NCBI GenBank assembly: GCA_013398015.1
Contig: VZRR01012436.1
Location: 372,001-436,000 of the forward strand
Direction: 5' to 3'
Source: Oreocharis arfaki
Lineage: Eukaryota; Chordata; Aves; Passeriformes; Paramythiidae
Length of the DNA stretch: 64,000 nt
This document shows, one piece after another, positions 50,927 to 62,900 of this stretch. How positions within the stretch are numbered: the first letter of the stretch is position 1; each line of letters opens with the position of its first letter. Under the pieces are notes generated by a model. That model was not told where the DNA came from. It worked only from the letters and a program-made list of their open reading frames with translations, and did not search any database. The translations under genes were made by a program, and so were the position numbers.

Positions 50927-53900
50927 CTGAAATGTAAAATAAAGTCGTAAACATCCACAGGAGCTGCAGGTGCCAACATTTAAACCAGTCCCCGAGCCAC
51001 ATTCCAAATGTCTATGGAATGTCCCTGTATTAACTCTGCACCTGAACTAACACTCCACGTCCTCCACTGCCAGAACCCAGGAGAACCCACTGTGATCCAG
51101 CTGTGCTGGAGGGGATCAGCCTGGCTGAGCAGAGGCAGCTCCTGGCCAGAGCACATTCCCAGTTCTCCCAGTGTGGTGCGGGATCCCTGGGCTCCACCTG
51201 CACTGAGCCAGCAGGGTTTAATTAAATGCAGAACCCTGTTCCATGCTGTATGAATGCTGCTGCATTGCCTTCCAGCAGAAGGTCTCCTCAGGAACAGCCT
51301 TAACTGCTTATTTGCCCAATTTTTCTTTTTGTTAATTCATAAAATATTAACATTTCAAAAAGTGCTTGGCTCAAATGCTACAATTTTGTCCTAGAATTCC
51401 AAGCTGTCCAGCACAGCCATGGTACAAGTTTCAGTTCTGGACTCCTCCAAGACAGACACGTTACCTTTACGCCCTGGTTCTGGCCTCACCTGTAGGTCAT
51501 AGGGTTTCCCAGCTCTCACCAAAAAGCTGAGCAAAATACTGGTATGTGCAAAGTGAACGTTCTCATCCAGGAATCCGTGTAGCAGCAGCAAACGGTTTGG
51601 TCTGGGAAAAGCAAGAGACAAACAGCTCTAGACTGCATCCCACTCATTTCACAGTCCACACACATCCCTACAAAAACACTCCTCAGAAAAAAATATTTGC
51701 ATTGAAGGCAGTGATTTCAGTGGTAAACTGGTCTGGATAGACACATTTCTCAAACCTGTTCTTTCCTCCTCTGAAAGTTCTTCCTGCACATGCATATTAC
51801 AGTCAGACCATTTATCTGAATATCTTAGTTATTCTCAGCAGTGCTTCCTAGCTTGGGCAATACAAGGCCTTAAACCTTGCTGACTGTCAGCACTTTGGCA
51901 AGAAAGCCCATGGCCCCAGCTTGCTCTGCTGTGTTGAGAGCGCCTCAGAACATACAAAAACATCCCAATCAACTAATTTTTGTTTAGCTTAATATGGCTC
52001 TTAAAGTGCTAATCAAATTGAAGATATGTTTGTAATTTCCTCAGACATAAAAGGTAGTCTTTAATTACAGCTACTACAAAAGGGCTTACATGAAATCGTC
52101 TGTAATTATGCAAATGTTCATTTGAGTATTAAGTTTATTAGTGCTGGGTATTGGGGTTTTTAAAATTACTATTTAATGCCAGCATTTGTGATTCCAGAAA
52201 TACCAAGAACAGGGAGATAAAAATGTGTCTATGGGGCTTGAACTTTCCTGGTAGGAAAAAAAGAAGACAAGAGCCAGAAGCAAACTTACTCAGAAGGAAA
52301 CTTCTCAGCCTGCATGGCCACGGATCCCAGGTAGTAGCCCTGCTCGTTGTGCTCCGGGTGGCCCATGTAGCGCTCCGTGTACCCCGTGTCGTAGAAAATC
52401 CACAGTGTGACGGGGGCTCCAGCTATGGCCACCTGCCAGTGCCACAGAGAGGGGAATGACAACATTGCCCCCAGACCTGGCCACGTCCCTCCCACAGCTT
52501 CATCCCACTGTAACTGTGGAACAAGCAAAGCAATCCCCGCTGTCCCTGCCCCAGTTCACGCACAGCACAGCTCAGCTACAACCCACACGTGCTGGAAACC
52601 AGGAAGAGCCTACAGGTAAATTGGAAGCAACTCTAAACATACCACCTGCAAGGGCTGCTGAGGGAAGTGCATTCTGTAGGGTTTTGTGAGTTTGGGTCCT
52701 TTTGTATGTCTTACAAACAGGTCCCTAGGACTCAGCAAACTACCCTGCACAGCTACCACCAGCTTGTAGAGAGGCTCGTGGAAAAAAAGACCCATAAGGA
52801 AAAAAAAACAACCACAAGAACACCCAAAACCCCTTTGCAAGGCAGGTGTTTGTAAAGGTAAAAATACAACAATTGTTAAGGATTGAGACAAATAATTACT
52901 AAACTCCCAGTAATAACTCTCCTAGTAATATCAAGGTTGGACTTAAAGAAAGCAAGAGCAGACACAAAGAACAAAACACATCTTAAAGGCAATAAGCAGC
53001 TCTTCCCACATCTCTACCCAAAGGCAGTCTGGCTGTCTATTATAGTGGTCTAAAGTCAGGCAGGCACAAGAACCTCTTTCCAGTACCTCTCCCCAGACTG
53101 CCCTCCTGGCTGCTTTAGAACATGCCGCTATGCAGCAGCATGGGCAATTTGATCTGGGAATAGACCAGTCTGCAAAGGAACTACTCTATCAGCGCCAAAC
53201 AGAGGGAGAATGAGAAGGAGGTGTTGTTTTCCACCAGGATTGTTTCCCTTACCTCGTTCACAACACAAAGAGCTGAGCTGGAACAAAGTGAGCAGCAGCT
53301 GGCACTACTTAAGGTGCCTTCAGCACAAGTGACCTGAGATAGGTAGAGCTACACCAGCACAGTTAAGTCATTGCAAGCTCAATAGTCCCACAGTTGCTAC
53401 AAAAGCAACTTCTCTCTGAAGTCACCCAAATAGAAGAGTCTGGAAGAAAACGGCCATTGCACTATGTCCTAACTTGTCTAGAGCAAGCTCTGAGGTCTTC
53501 GTGCTGATCACCCATGGAAGTCACACTATTAAAGGAAAAATTCTGTCTGCACCACCAGAGTAAGTACTCAATGCATGAACATACCCTGAAGATATCTGAC
53601 CTCTGTGTTAAAGCCATTAGGGAGAGGTAGCCTCCGTAGGACCAGCCGTGAATGCCGACACGCTCCAAGTCGATGAAGTCGTATTGTGATGCCAAATACT
53701 GCAGCCCTTCCACCTGGTCATCTATTTCTATCTGTCCCTGGGAGGGCAGAGACAAAGGTAAGTTCTGTTAGTTACAGGCCAAAGTTACATTCTCAGGATT
53801 GCCCAAGGTAACCACCTTCAGAGCTTTGGTGCTCAAGAGTGATCCATGCCCAGAATGCAACTGTCCCGCTTCATGTGAGCTGCAAATTATACCCTTGAGG

Positions 53901-56900
53901 GGTCACAGCCTCATTATGAACTACCCTGTGTCAGGCTGGAGCTGATTCACAGCCTGAAACCATGACATTTTATCTTTCCCACATCAAGCATCTTTCCTCC
54001 CTCAACTCTCACCTATACACACTTCCTGTCCCCAAACCCCGGAAGTGTCACACAGGCAGAGCTGGGCACCTGTGCCGAAACAGCGCTTCAGTGCTGGTAA
54101 CACTGGGACTCAAACCCATCTCTGGCTGAGAACAGAGCCAGACTCAGACTCCACTTACCATTTTGTATTTAAAGGCTCCTTCAAACTTCAGCCCTCGGTG
54201 GCAGGAGCCCCTATTGTCAATGACAACGACAACATAGCCTAAAGAGGCCAAAGTGTTCAGTCGGAAGTACTTGATTCCTTTAAATCGGTTGTTCACCAGC
54301 TGTACCTGGAATACAAGAGCAGCACAGAATCCAGAGGTCACCTCTTAATCCAATTTTAGATTTTATTCATATTTACCTTTAAATTTTTAAAGTTTTTTAA
54401 TGCAAAGTTTTCAAGATCCCTACTCCCTGCTGTAAGATTCCCTCTCCCTGCTATGCAATAAACTCTTCCTCCAGTAAAACAAGCCATTCTGTGTCACGGG
54501 CATGAACAGCTGAACTGAGGTCCAATGAGGCAACTGGAGAGGAGAAGGAGACAGAACTGGGAACAAGGACTACCTTGTCTGTTCTCCCAGTTCCAGCTCT
54601 GCTACTCCATACCTGTCCTCAGACAAGCGGCAGTGCCTGGATCCATGACCTGGAGATCGTGAATCCTTACAGCACCTTTGGCTGAGCACCTATTCACCAA
54701 ACAGGCAAAATGCCACCTGCTGCCCTCAGCACAGAGCAGGAACTGTTCCTGCAGGAGAGCAGTGGAGTGATCCCTGCCAGCCCATCCCACTCCTCACCAA
54801 CTCACCTGAGGGCCTCCATAGATGAAGAGCACTGTGGGGTATTTCTTCCCAGGCTGCAGGTTGTGGGGTTTGTACATCATTCCATACAGCGTGAACCCCG
54901 CGGAGCTCTCGAAGGAGAACACTTCAGGGGGAATGTAATCGGGGAGAGGACCTGCCACGGGAGGGAACAGAGCACCTGGTTTAAAAGAGAATGCTTCACC
55001 ACTGCCCTGTCACCAGTCTCACTGCAATCCCAAGGGAGCTCTCCCATACTTTCCCATGGATGTGGCTAAGACTGGGCAGAGATTGGGAATGCCCCAGCCC
55101 TGGGTGAGCTACCTGAGTCCTACCACATTCCCATCCCTGCTTTCCTGTGAACAACAGTAACTCTTCTCCCCTGACACAGCCATTACAGATGTTTCATCCC
55201 TTCCTAAGCCCGCTTAGGACTCACTACATTAACACATGGAAAGCACAGGACATGGAATATGCCTCAGGTAAGGAGAAATAAAAGGGAACAGAAATCCAGT
55301 GGAAGATTATAGCCCAAGAGCTGTCTCACAAAGACACGAGTAGGCAGCAGCACACACTATTTAAGAAGTGCACCTCCCTCCCCAGGAACACACTCTTTAG
55401 CAGGCACATCACACAGAGCAAGTAAGTGCACTTAAATCCCGCCCTGAGCTAAAACTGGCAGGAGAAACTTGGTAATATCCATTCTAAATTCATTTATGGT
55501 CTGTTTATATCCATTTGTTGCTGAGCTGAAAATGTCCCTCCTGTACTTCACAGAACTCCTCACATAAGACTGGTTTTCAGAGACAAGTCTGATCAGCCAC
55601 AACAGCAAATCTCTAGCAAGCATACACTGGGATATCTTTCATCCCATGATCCTGCTTGTCCTTTTTCTGTTCTTTATCCATGCCATTACCTGCTGAATCT
55701 AAAATGGTAGCCCAGAACTCCTTAGTCCTATGAGCTGCATCATTTTCCGATCCTGTCAGCCTATACAGTGACACACAGTGGGGGTTCTTCTGATTACTGT
55801 ACTTGCTGATGAACATGTCACAGTCCTGGGGAGAAAAAGAACATGCCTTGAACTCCTCAGTGCAGAGGCACAAGCAAGTGATCATTTCTTTTTGGATTTA
55901 GATCTTCCAGAAGATGCTTATGGACCAAATTAAACCAGAAATCTGAGCATTTTTGCTTCTGAAACACTACAGTCCTTAACACTCCAAACCCAAAGATACT
56001 CCTGCAAATCCAAGAGTGGTATGAGGAGCTTGTCACACACCTTCTTCTGGGTCATGAATTCCCAGCAGGATTCCTGGAACTCCACCCAATGCTGCCCAGG
56101 CTCATCTCCTCTGGTGATTGCTTTCTAGTCCACTGCAGGCAGAGAGTCAGGCTCAAAGAGCTTCAAACAATTCATCCCAGTTCCTTTTGCCTGAAGTGAG
56201 CTGGAGAGCAATGCAACCGGGACATGAAACCCGATTTCCAGGGTGGTTTTACACACTGACTGTACAACATACAGGAGGACACAACACAGCCTAAAATCTG
56301 CTTTTATTATATATAAATACTGCCTTGTCTGCTGAGTGACAGGATAAGCCTGGGCTAAGGCAGAGCAGCCCAGCCAGCCCTGGCAGGCACAGGTACCTGG
56401 CTGACACAGCAGGCGTGCGAGTAACCGCGCTCTGTCAGACGCTTCACTTCCCCAGGGTTCTCGTAGTTAACAACGTACAAGTGATGCTCCAAAGGTGAGT
56501 CTTTTGTGCCTTGAAAGTACACCATTTTTTTGGCTTCATCCACATAGATCTGTCAGGAAGAAAACAAACAGCATATCCCTCAATATCCAGTTCTACCGCC
56601 TCAAAGTCTCTCCCACATCCCTCCTGCCCCACTTGCATAATGCTGAGTTGGAGCTCAGCAATCTTCAAGACAACTGTTCTGACTGTCCACAGCTCAGTCA
56701 GTTTAATCCAAATGATCAAAGAATTCATCCAGCTCAGAGCTAGAAGAGCAGCAGTTTGGGGACCATTCCTTCCCTCCTTGTGCAAGCTCTCAAGTTACAC
56801 AGAACAGAAATACTGTGTATTTTGGCTAAAACCATACTGGATTAATAGGTTTATGCTTATCCCTCCAAGGGACCATCTCCCTGTGTGTGTGACAGGATAT

Positions 56901-59900
56901 CCATGAAGCAAGAACAAGACTTACATTGGATCCTCATCTGCCAAGCACTTCCCATTCCCCACTGGTAATTGCTATCTCCTCTTTGATGAGGCACTTGAAG
57001 TCACCTGCAAATAGCCAACGTACAGAGATTTTTATTTCTAAAAATATTTTGTCACTTGCATAGAAATAAAGGTTTTATAATGAACAATAGGCAGGCAACA
57101 GAAATATAGCGTGTCAGAAATGTAAAATTTTCAAGAACTCTGCTTTTATAAGATGATTTCATTTCCCTTAGAATGACGGAGATTTAGAAAGAAAAAGAAG
57201 TCAGATGCATTCAGAGAAATCTAATCAACCCCAGATATAATGCTATGTGGAAAAAAGACCACAGCAGTTGCATGGAACTAGGACCTCTAGTAAAATTAGG
57301 TTATTTCTTGTGCATACAGAGTTCAGCAGGTGCCTTCGACACACACTAAGTAAATTAAGTATCACAGCATGAAATTGTGAATTAAAGAACACATGCCATG
57401 GAAAAAACCACTCTGGGAGCTTTGCACACAGTGATTTCGTGCATCTGAGCAAGACCAAGTTCCAGCACTGAGGAGGAAAAGCCAAGTATGTCTCATAGTA
57501 TCACAGGGAGCTTGTTTCCCATCTGGTTTTTGGAAACTTTTCCCTCTAGTCCATAAGGAAGGATCGGGGTTAAAACTAAGGCATGCTGAAAACAGAATAA
57601 CCGCTGTACAATTTCCAGAGGAATGACTGTACACTGAAGTGCTTCCCTGGACAACAGCAGAAGTTTCCAATAAGACAATAATTCCTGCCAGCTGGAAGGA
57701 CATTTATTTCCTCACTGGTCAGCAACAAATGCCCAATTAAAGCACAAGAATAATTCCCCTTACTAGGAGCAGGGAGGCCTCCACAGGACCGTTTGTACTT
57801 GCTCTCCTTCAGAACCGAGGTGACCTTGTACAGGTGCCGGAAGCCTGTTTTGCACTCGGAGGCAAAAATGAACTCTATCTCGTCTTCATGGGTTTGAGGG
57901 AAGACATGGAAGATATCATGGATCTGAGGAGACAGAGCAGTGGATTATTGTTATCAGCAGGATTCTGGCACTGAAGTCACACAAAATATCTTTCTCTTGC
58001 TGCTTAACACAGACCGCACAGTCCAGGCTAACTGGGTGCAGCACTGTCCCTTACTGGGAGAACCAGTTACACTTGGAGCCAGGGGGGTCTGCAGCCAATG
58101 CCACATCCCCACAGCTCCAGCTTTCTGCCAGTCTAATTCTATATCCTGGTCACCAAACTAATTAAGTTTTTCTGCACCTGCCCTTCTAGCTTATACACAG
58201 AGATGGGTCCAGCTCTGCAGACCTCGTCCTGTGCTGCCTGCAAGTGAAGGATTATTTAAAGAAGGATGAGCTGATGTCATCTTCCCACTCATCAACATGT
58301 CAGCTCTTGCTTCAAGGGACAATCTATGGAGGACTTGGGAGCATTCATCTTCACAGTATGAGCTGCCAGTCAAAAACCACTTCAGCCAGTAAAAATAATG
58401 GAGAAAGTGAAACTCACTGCACCATCCTGAAACCAAACACTTACTAAGGAATGTGGTATAAGAGACAGCACTTGCTGTATAGGGACCATTCACTGGTAGT
58501 CTTTGTGCAAACGGTCTCTGCTGAAAGATCCAACTATGTGCCAGTGATTGATGCTCCCAGGCACACCTCCAACAGGATGGCACTGCAGAGACATGGATCT
58601 TTATGTGCAGCAGTGTGAAGAGAGGCACAGTTTACAGCAGTGACCAGGCACACCCATGACTGCTCTCAGCACAGGCCCTGCAGTTCACCTCCCAGAACAT
58701 CACACCCTTAATCTGTTTCACCAGACCAGATGTAGTTCAGAAGGGGTTCAGTGCCTGTTAGCTGACTCTCAGGAGTTGCTCACCCAGTGTCATCTTGATA
58801 CATCTTTGTTGCCTGGAGAATATTTTATCTGGTGGCACTGCTGGTGCTAACAATTGGCCCCAAGAAGCTGGAGAGTGTCAGTGACACTGTGGGTAAGGGG
58901 CTGCCTGGGAACACCAGAGCTGCCTGGGAACACCAGAGCTGGGCTCTGCTCCTGGCTCTGAGCACTGCATAGACTCAAGCAAAGCAGCTCTGTTCTCACA
59001 TCCCAAATCTGTTCTCTGCATCCTGTTTTTTACAGCAGGAAGAACCGAATATGCACAGAACTCGCATGACGGGATCACTCTCCTTCACAGCACAGTAACA
59101 CCAACGTTGCTCAAGTGCTACAAACTGTCAGAGAAGGCTGAAATTCAAATTCTTACATTTATCCAGATGTCTGTTGTTTCTTCATAAATAATGAAAGGTG
59201 TAACAGAATCTGGTACAGCATCAATAAGTTTCTGTCTTTCCATTGCATCATCTTCTGTGGGGATGAATAATGCAGGAGGGATCAGGACTATCTGAAGCCG
59301 AGTTTGGGAGCGATCCAGCAAGATGGACCAGATGCTGTTGACGACACAGATATTAGAGAAAATAACATGCAACCATGAGTATGACACAAGTCTGAAAATC
59401 TCAGCAGACACTCAGTAGCACTAGGCATTTTGAGGGAGTCAAGAATATTAAATTGCAGATTAAGTCACGTGCAAAATTTCACCCACATAAACAAGTTTCT
59501 TCCATAACACAAGAACCTATTTCGCTTCATTTTAATATTGCATAAGCACTGCAAGTTCAAAAGTTTAACTCATTCTGTTCTCCCTGACTTGAATTGTGCT
59601 TCTAGGGAGAGAGGAGAAAAATCAGAGGGAATAATGAAGCAGAAAATTTTCAATTGAAATTTCAAGATGCTTGTGAAAATAATATTTTTAGATCTACACC
59701 TGGCAGAGAATAACACTGGCATCTAAAGGGACCAGCAGCAGCCTCCGCCATATTTTGATGGCTTTACAGGTAGCTCCAACAACAATCCTGCAAAAAGCAG
59801 GATAAAGTAGCAAATGTGTCCCTGGATTTCTTCCGCTTTTGGAGAGGAAAGAAATTAAAAAGGTGAAAACCATCTTTACATTCAAAAACTAGAGGAGTGC

Positions 59901-62900
59901 AATTCTGGAAAACCATGGAATCATTTGGGTTGGAAAAGACCCTTAAGATCATTCAGTCCAACCATTCCTCCAGCACTGCCAAGCCCACCACTAACCATGT
60001 CCCCAAGTGCCACATCTACACAGCTTTAAAGCCCCTCCAGAGATGGTGATTCCACCACTGCCCTGGGCAGCCTGTGCTGGGACTGGACAACCCTTTCAGT
60101 AAAATACCCTTTCAGAGAAGCTTCTGATGAGTTAGAAACACTGTACTACATCATCTACAGGGTTAAAATGACATGCAAATGTAAGTAGCACTTACAGCAG
60201 GTTTTCTGATCAGTAAGTCTGGTCAGCAAGGATGGTCCAGTGGTTAGGGCGCTAGCCTAGGGCCTGGGGGACCTGGGCTCATTTCTCTCCTCAGCCACAG
60301 ACTTCCTGCGTGACCATGGCAAGGCACTTAACCTCTCTGGGCTTCAGTTCCCCATCTGTAAAATGGGGATAATAGCACTGCACTCTCTCTCACAGGGATG
60401 CTGAGAGGACACACACATCAAAGGCTGCGAGTGCCTAAACCCAAAGCAGTAGGGCCAGGGAGCAGAGAAAGACACAAGGAGGGCTCTGGTTTGGCTTTTG
60501 GAAAAATGGTCCCCTTTGCACAAACAAGTTGGTAGCAATGTAAAAGTGAAAGCAGGCTTAAGCTGGAAGAAGACAGAGACCACTACAATCTGCTTCTGAC
60601 TGTATGACCCCAAACCCTCTGAGCAGAGACAAGATTAACATACGCACTATTTTCCTTCTGGCGTCCACCCAGCTCTAGCAATGTACTCTACTCCTTCAAA
60701 GAGGATCTCGAAGGGCTGAACTAGCTCTTTATCCACAACATCTGCAATCTGTTGACAAAGCAGCAATTCAGTGACACTGAGATGAACCCCCACAACCAGT
60801 TTTTCATGCATGATGAGAGCCTGGACACAGAAGACTTTTTCTGTGCAGCTCATGCAATTTAGATTGTTCAGCCTTTGCAACACAGGGGACTGAACCCAGT
60901 CTGCAACCAGACCCCAGCACAGCAGGAGAGCTGCACACTGCCAGCACAGTCAGGGCTGGGACCAGAGAAATTTGGATGCTGCTCACAAACCCATCACTCA
61001 TCTCACACAACTCATTTGAACTCTCAGTTCCCCCCTGTGAAGGGGAGGTGATTTGTACCAAGCTGTTTTGTAGGATTTTCATGGATAAGTGCTGAACATC
61101 CTGCATGACACCCAGTTATCAATGAGGTTCTAATTCATGATATGCAGTGCTACAGTATCTCCCTGCTGGGACTGGGAACACATCCCAGTGGTACCCAAAG
61201 CATCCTGAAGGCTTTCCTTGCCTTTGCTGGCTAACACCAGCATCACTATCCCAGCAGGTGACTGCTGATGGCTGAAGTAGCTGAAGAGTTGCTAGAATTC
61301 CAGTAATTTACGGCTGTTAATGTATCTGTTTGATAAGATTAATTTCCCATCTTTCCAAAGATTTCAGACTGGGCTGTGGAAATTTCTCCATCTGTTTAAA
61401 AAATCCCAGGGCAAAAGCAAAGTTCATCTCTTTCCATATGTTCATGGTTTTGTAAGGTGATAAACTGTATTTGCGATCCAATTTTCCCAGTATCTGCAGC
61501 CAGTCAAGAGATCAGTCACATAAGAAGGTCTGACCATCCACACCTACAATACTCTGCTCTGCAGCTGAGTTCACACACCAGTGGTAGCGAAGGAAAGCAC
61601 AGCCCTGAGAAATACTGCTGCACACTGAGTATCTGCACAGGAATAAGCCAAGGGCACTGCCTCCAGAGAAGCCAGGAAGCCATTGCAACCAGGAAAGTTT
61701 CTTTGTACAGAACTGGAAAATGAATTTTACAAAAAAAAAAAAATCATAGCAATTATATGTATTTGGCAAACAAACAGAACATAGACTTACTCTGCCTTCT
61801 GCATTGATTGTCACTTCAGAAATCTTGAAAGTGACCTTTGGATTTGCTGTACCTATAAAAACAGATGTTAGCAGTCAGGCACCAATTGTTTGCTGTCCAT
61901 TCTTGTGGTGTTATTCATACAGGACTGGAAAAGGCAAACAGCAGAATGCTCTTTGATCAAATAGCCTCCGTGCACGTGTGAGAGACAGCACAGAACCAGG
62001 CAGAGAAATAAGAAACTGCAGATGTGAGGAGATTTAAGAGGATGTAATCCTGCAAACAGATCAAGAGCCACACTACTGTAACAGTCAGTCTTCTCTCCCA
62101 CAATCAGTGGATGCACTTACAGGGTGGAAGTAAATGCTCAGGAGTGAATGGAATAGCAAAGTAAGCTTTGGTTCACTGTTTGGCTGTTATTCCAAGGTTG
62201 TACATAGAAAGTGATCCAGTGCTAAAGAGCATCTGTGAAAATTAAATACCTAGAAACCTACTGCCATCACTAGTGTCATCATGATAATAAAGCTACATAT
62301 TGTTTAAGGGATTTGGGCTCTTGTTAGCTTGTTTTCTTTGCATTGAAGAAAGCCATGGCAAAATACTCCCAGAAATCTGAGTGTTCACAAGTACCAAAAA
62401 ACCATGAGGTGTAACCTCTTTCTTCCCAGCCTCACACTGAGCCCTTCTTTCTCCTAGATACAAGCAGTAAATCAGGAAAAGCAGAAAGCTTTTCCAGTGA
62501 ATTGGGGCATCTACAAGATCTGAATGAGTTCTGCAGCTTGAGAACATCAGCCAAACAGAAGATACTTCTCCAAAAAATGACGATTTCAGGAGTGAGGAAA
62601 GAGAGCAAACCACTGTTACCAGAGCAATGTGTCCTGCTGTGACAGCAGGGACATCTCAAAAGGGTTGTGAACTGTTCAAACTTGCCCCACACCTGACAGT
62701 GAATCAACCCTCAGCAGGGTCTCTTTAAATCCCACTTCCCTGCTTCCAGTGGCACTCGAAGCCTGCCCTCAACCCTTCACTGCTGAAGCCTCCAGATCAT
62801 GCACTGTTTGCAAATATGCCCACAGGTGGTTTTCCTGGCAGGCTGCAGCAGGACAGGTTTGCTGTTCAAAGTCCAAGAGCAATCCTGGAGATCAGAGTCC

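Noticed and set aside
56934..56936. TGA as a selenocysteine codon
   Set aside because: DPP8 is not a known selenoprotein, the site is His in mammals and non-catalytic, and no SECIS-like element was recognised after the stop codon.
56925..57004. DPP8 as a processed or dead pseudogene
   Set aside because: The locus has introns, all splice sites are canonical, the catalytic triad is intact and only one codon is abnormal; isolated error or allele is more likely.
60228..60300. Functional tRNA gene
   Set aside because: The A box is recognisable but the B box is degenerate, no cloverleaf forms, and the sequence continues into a CORE-SINE body.
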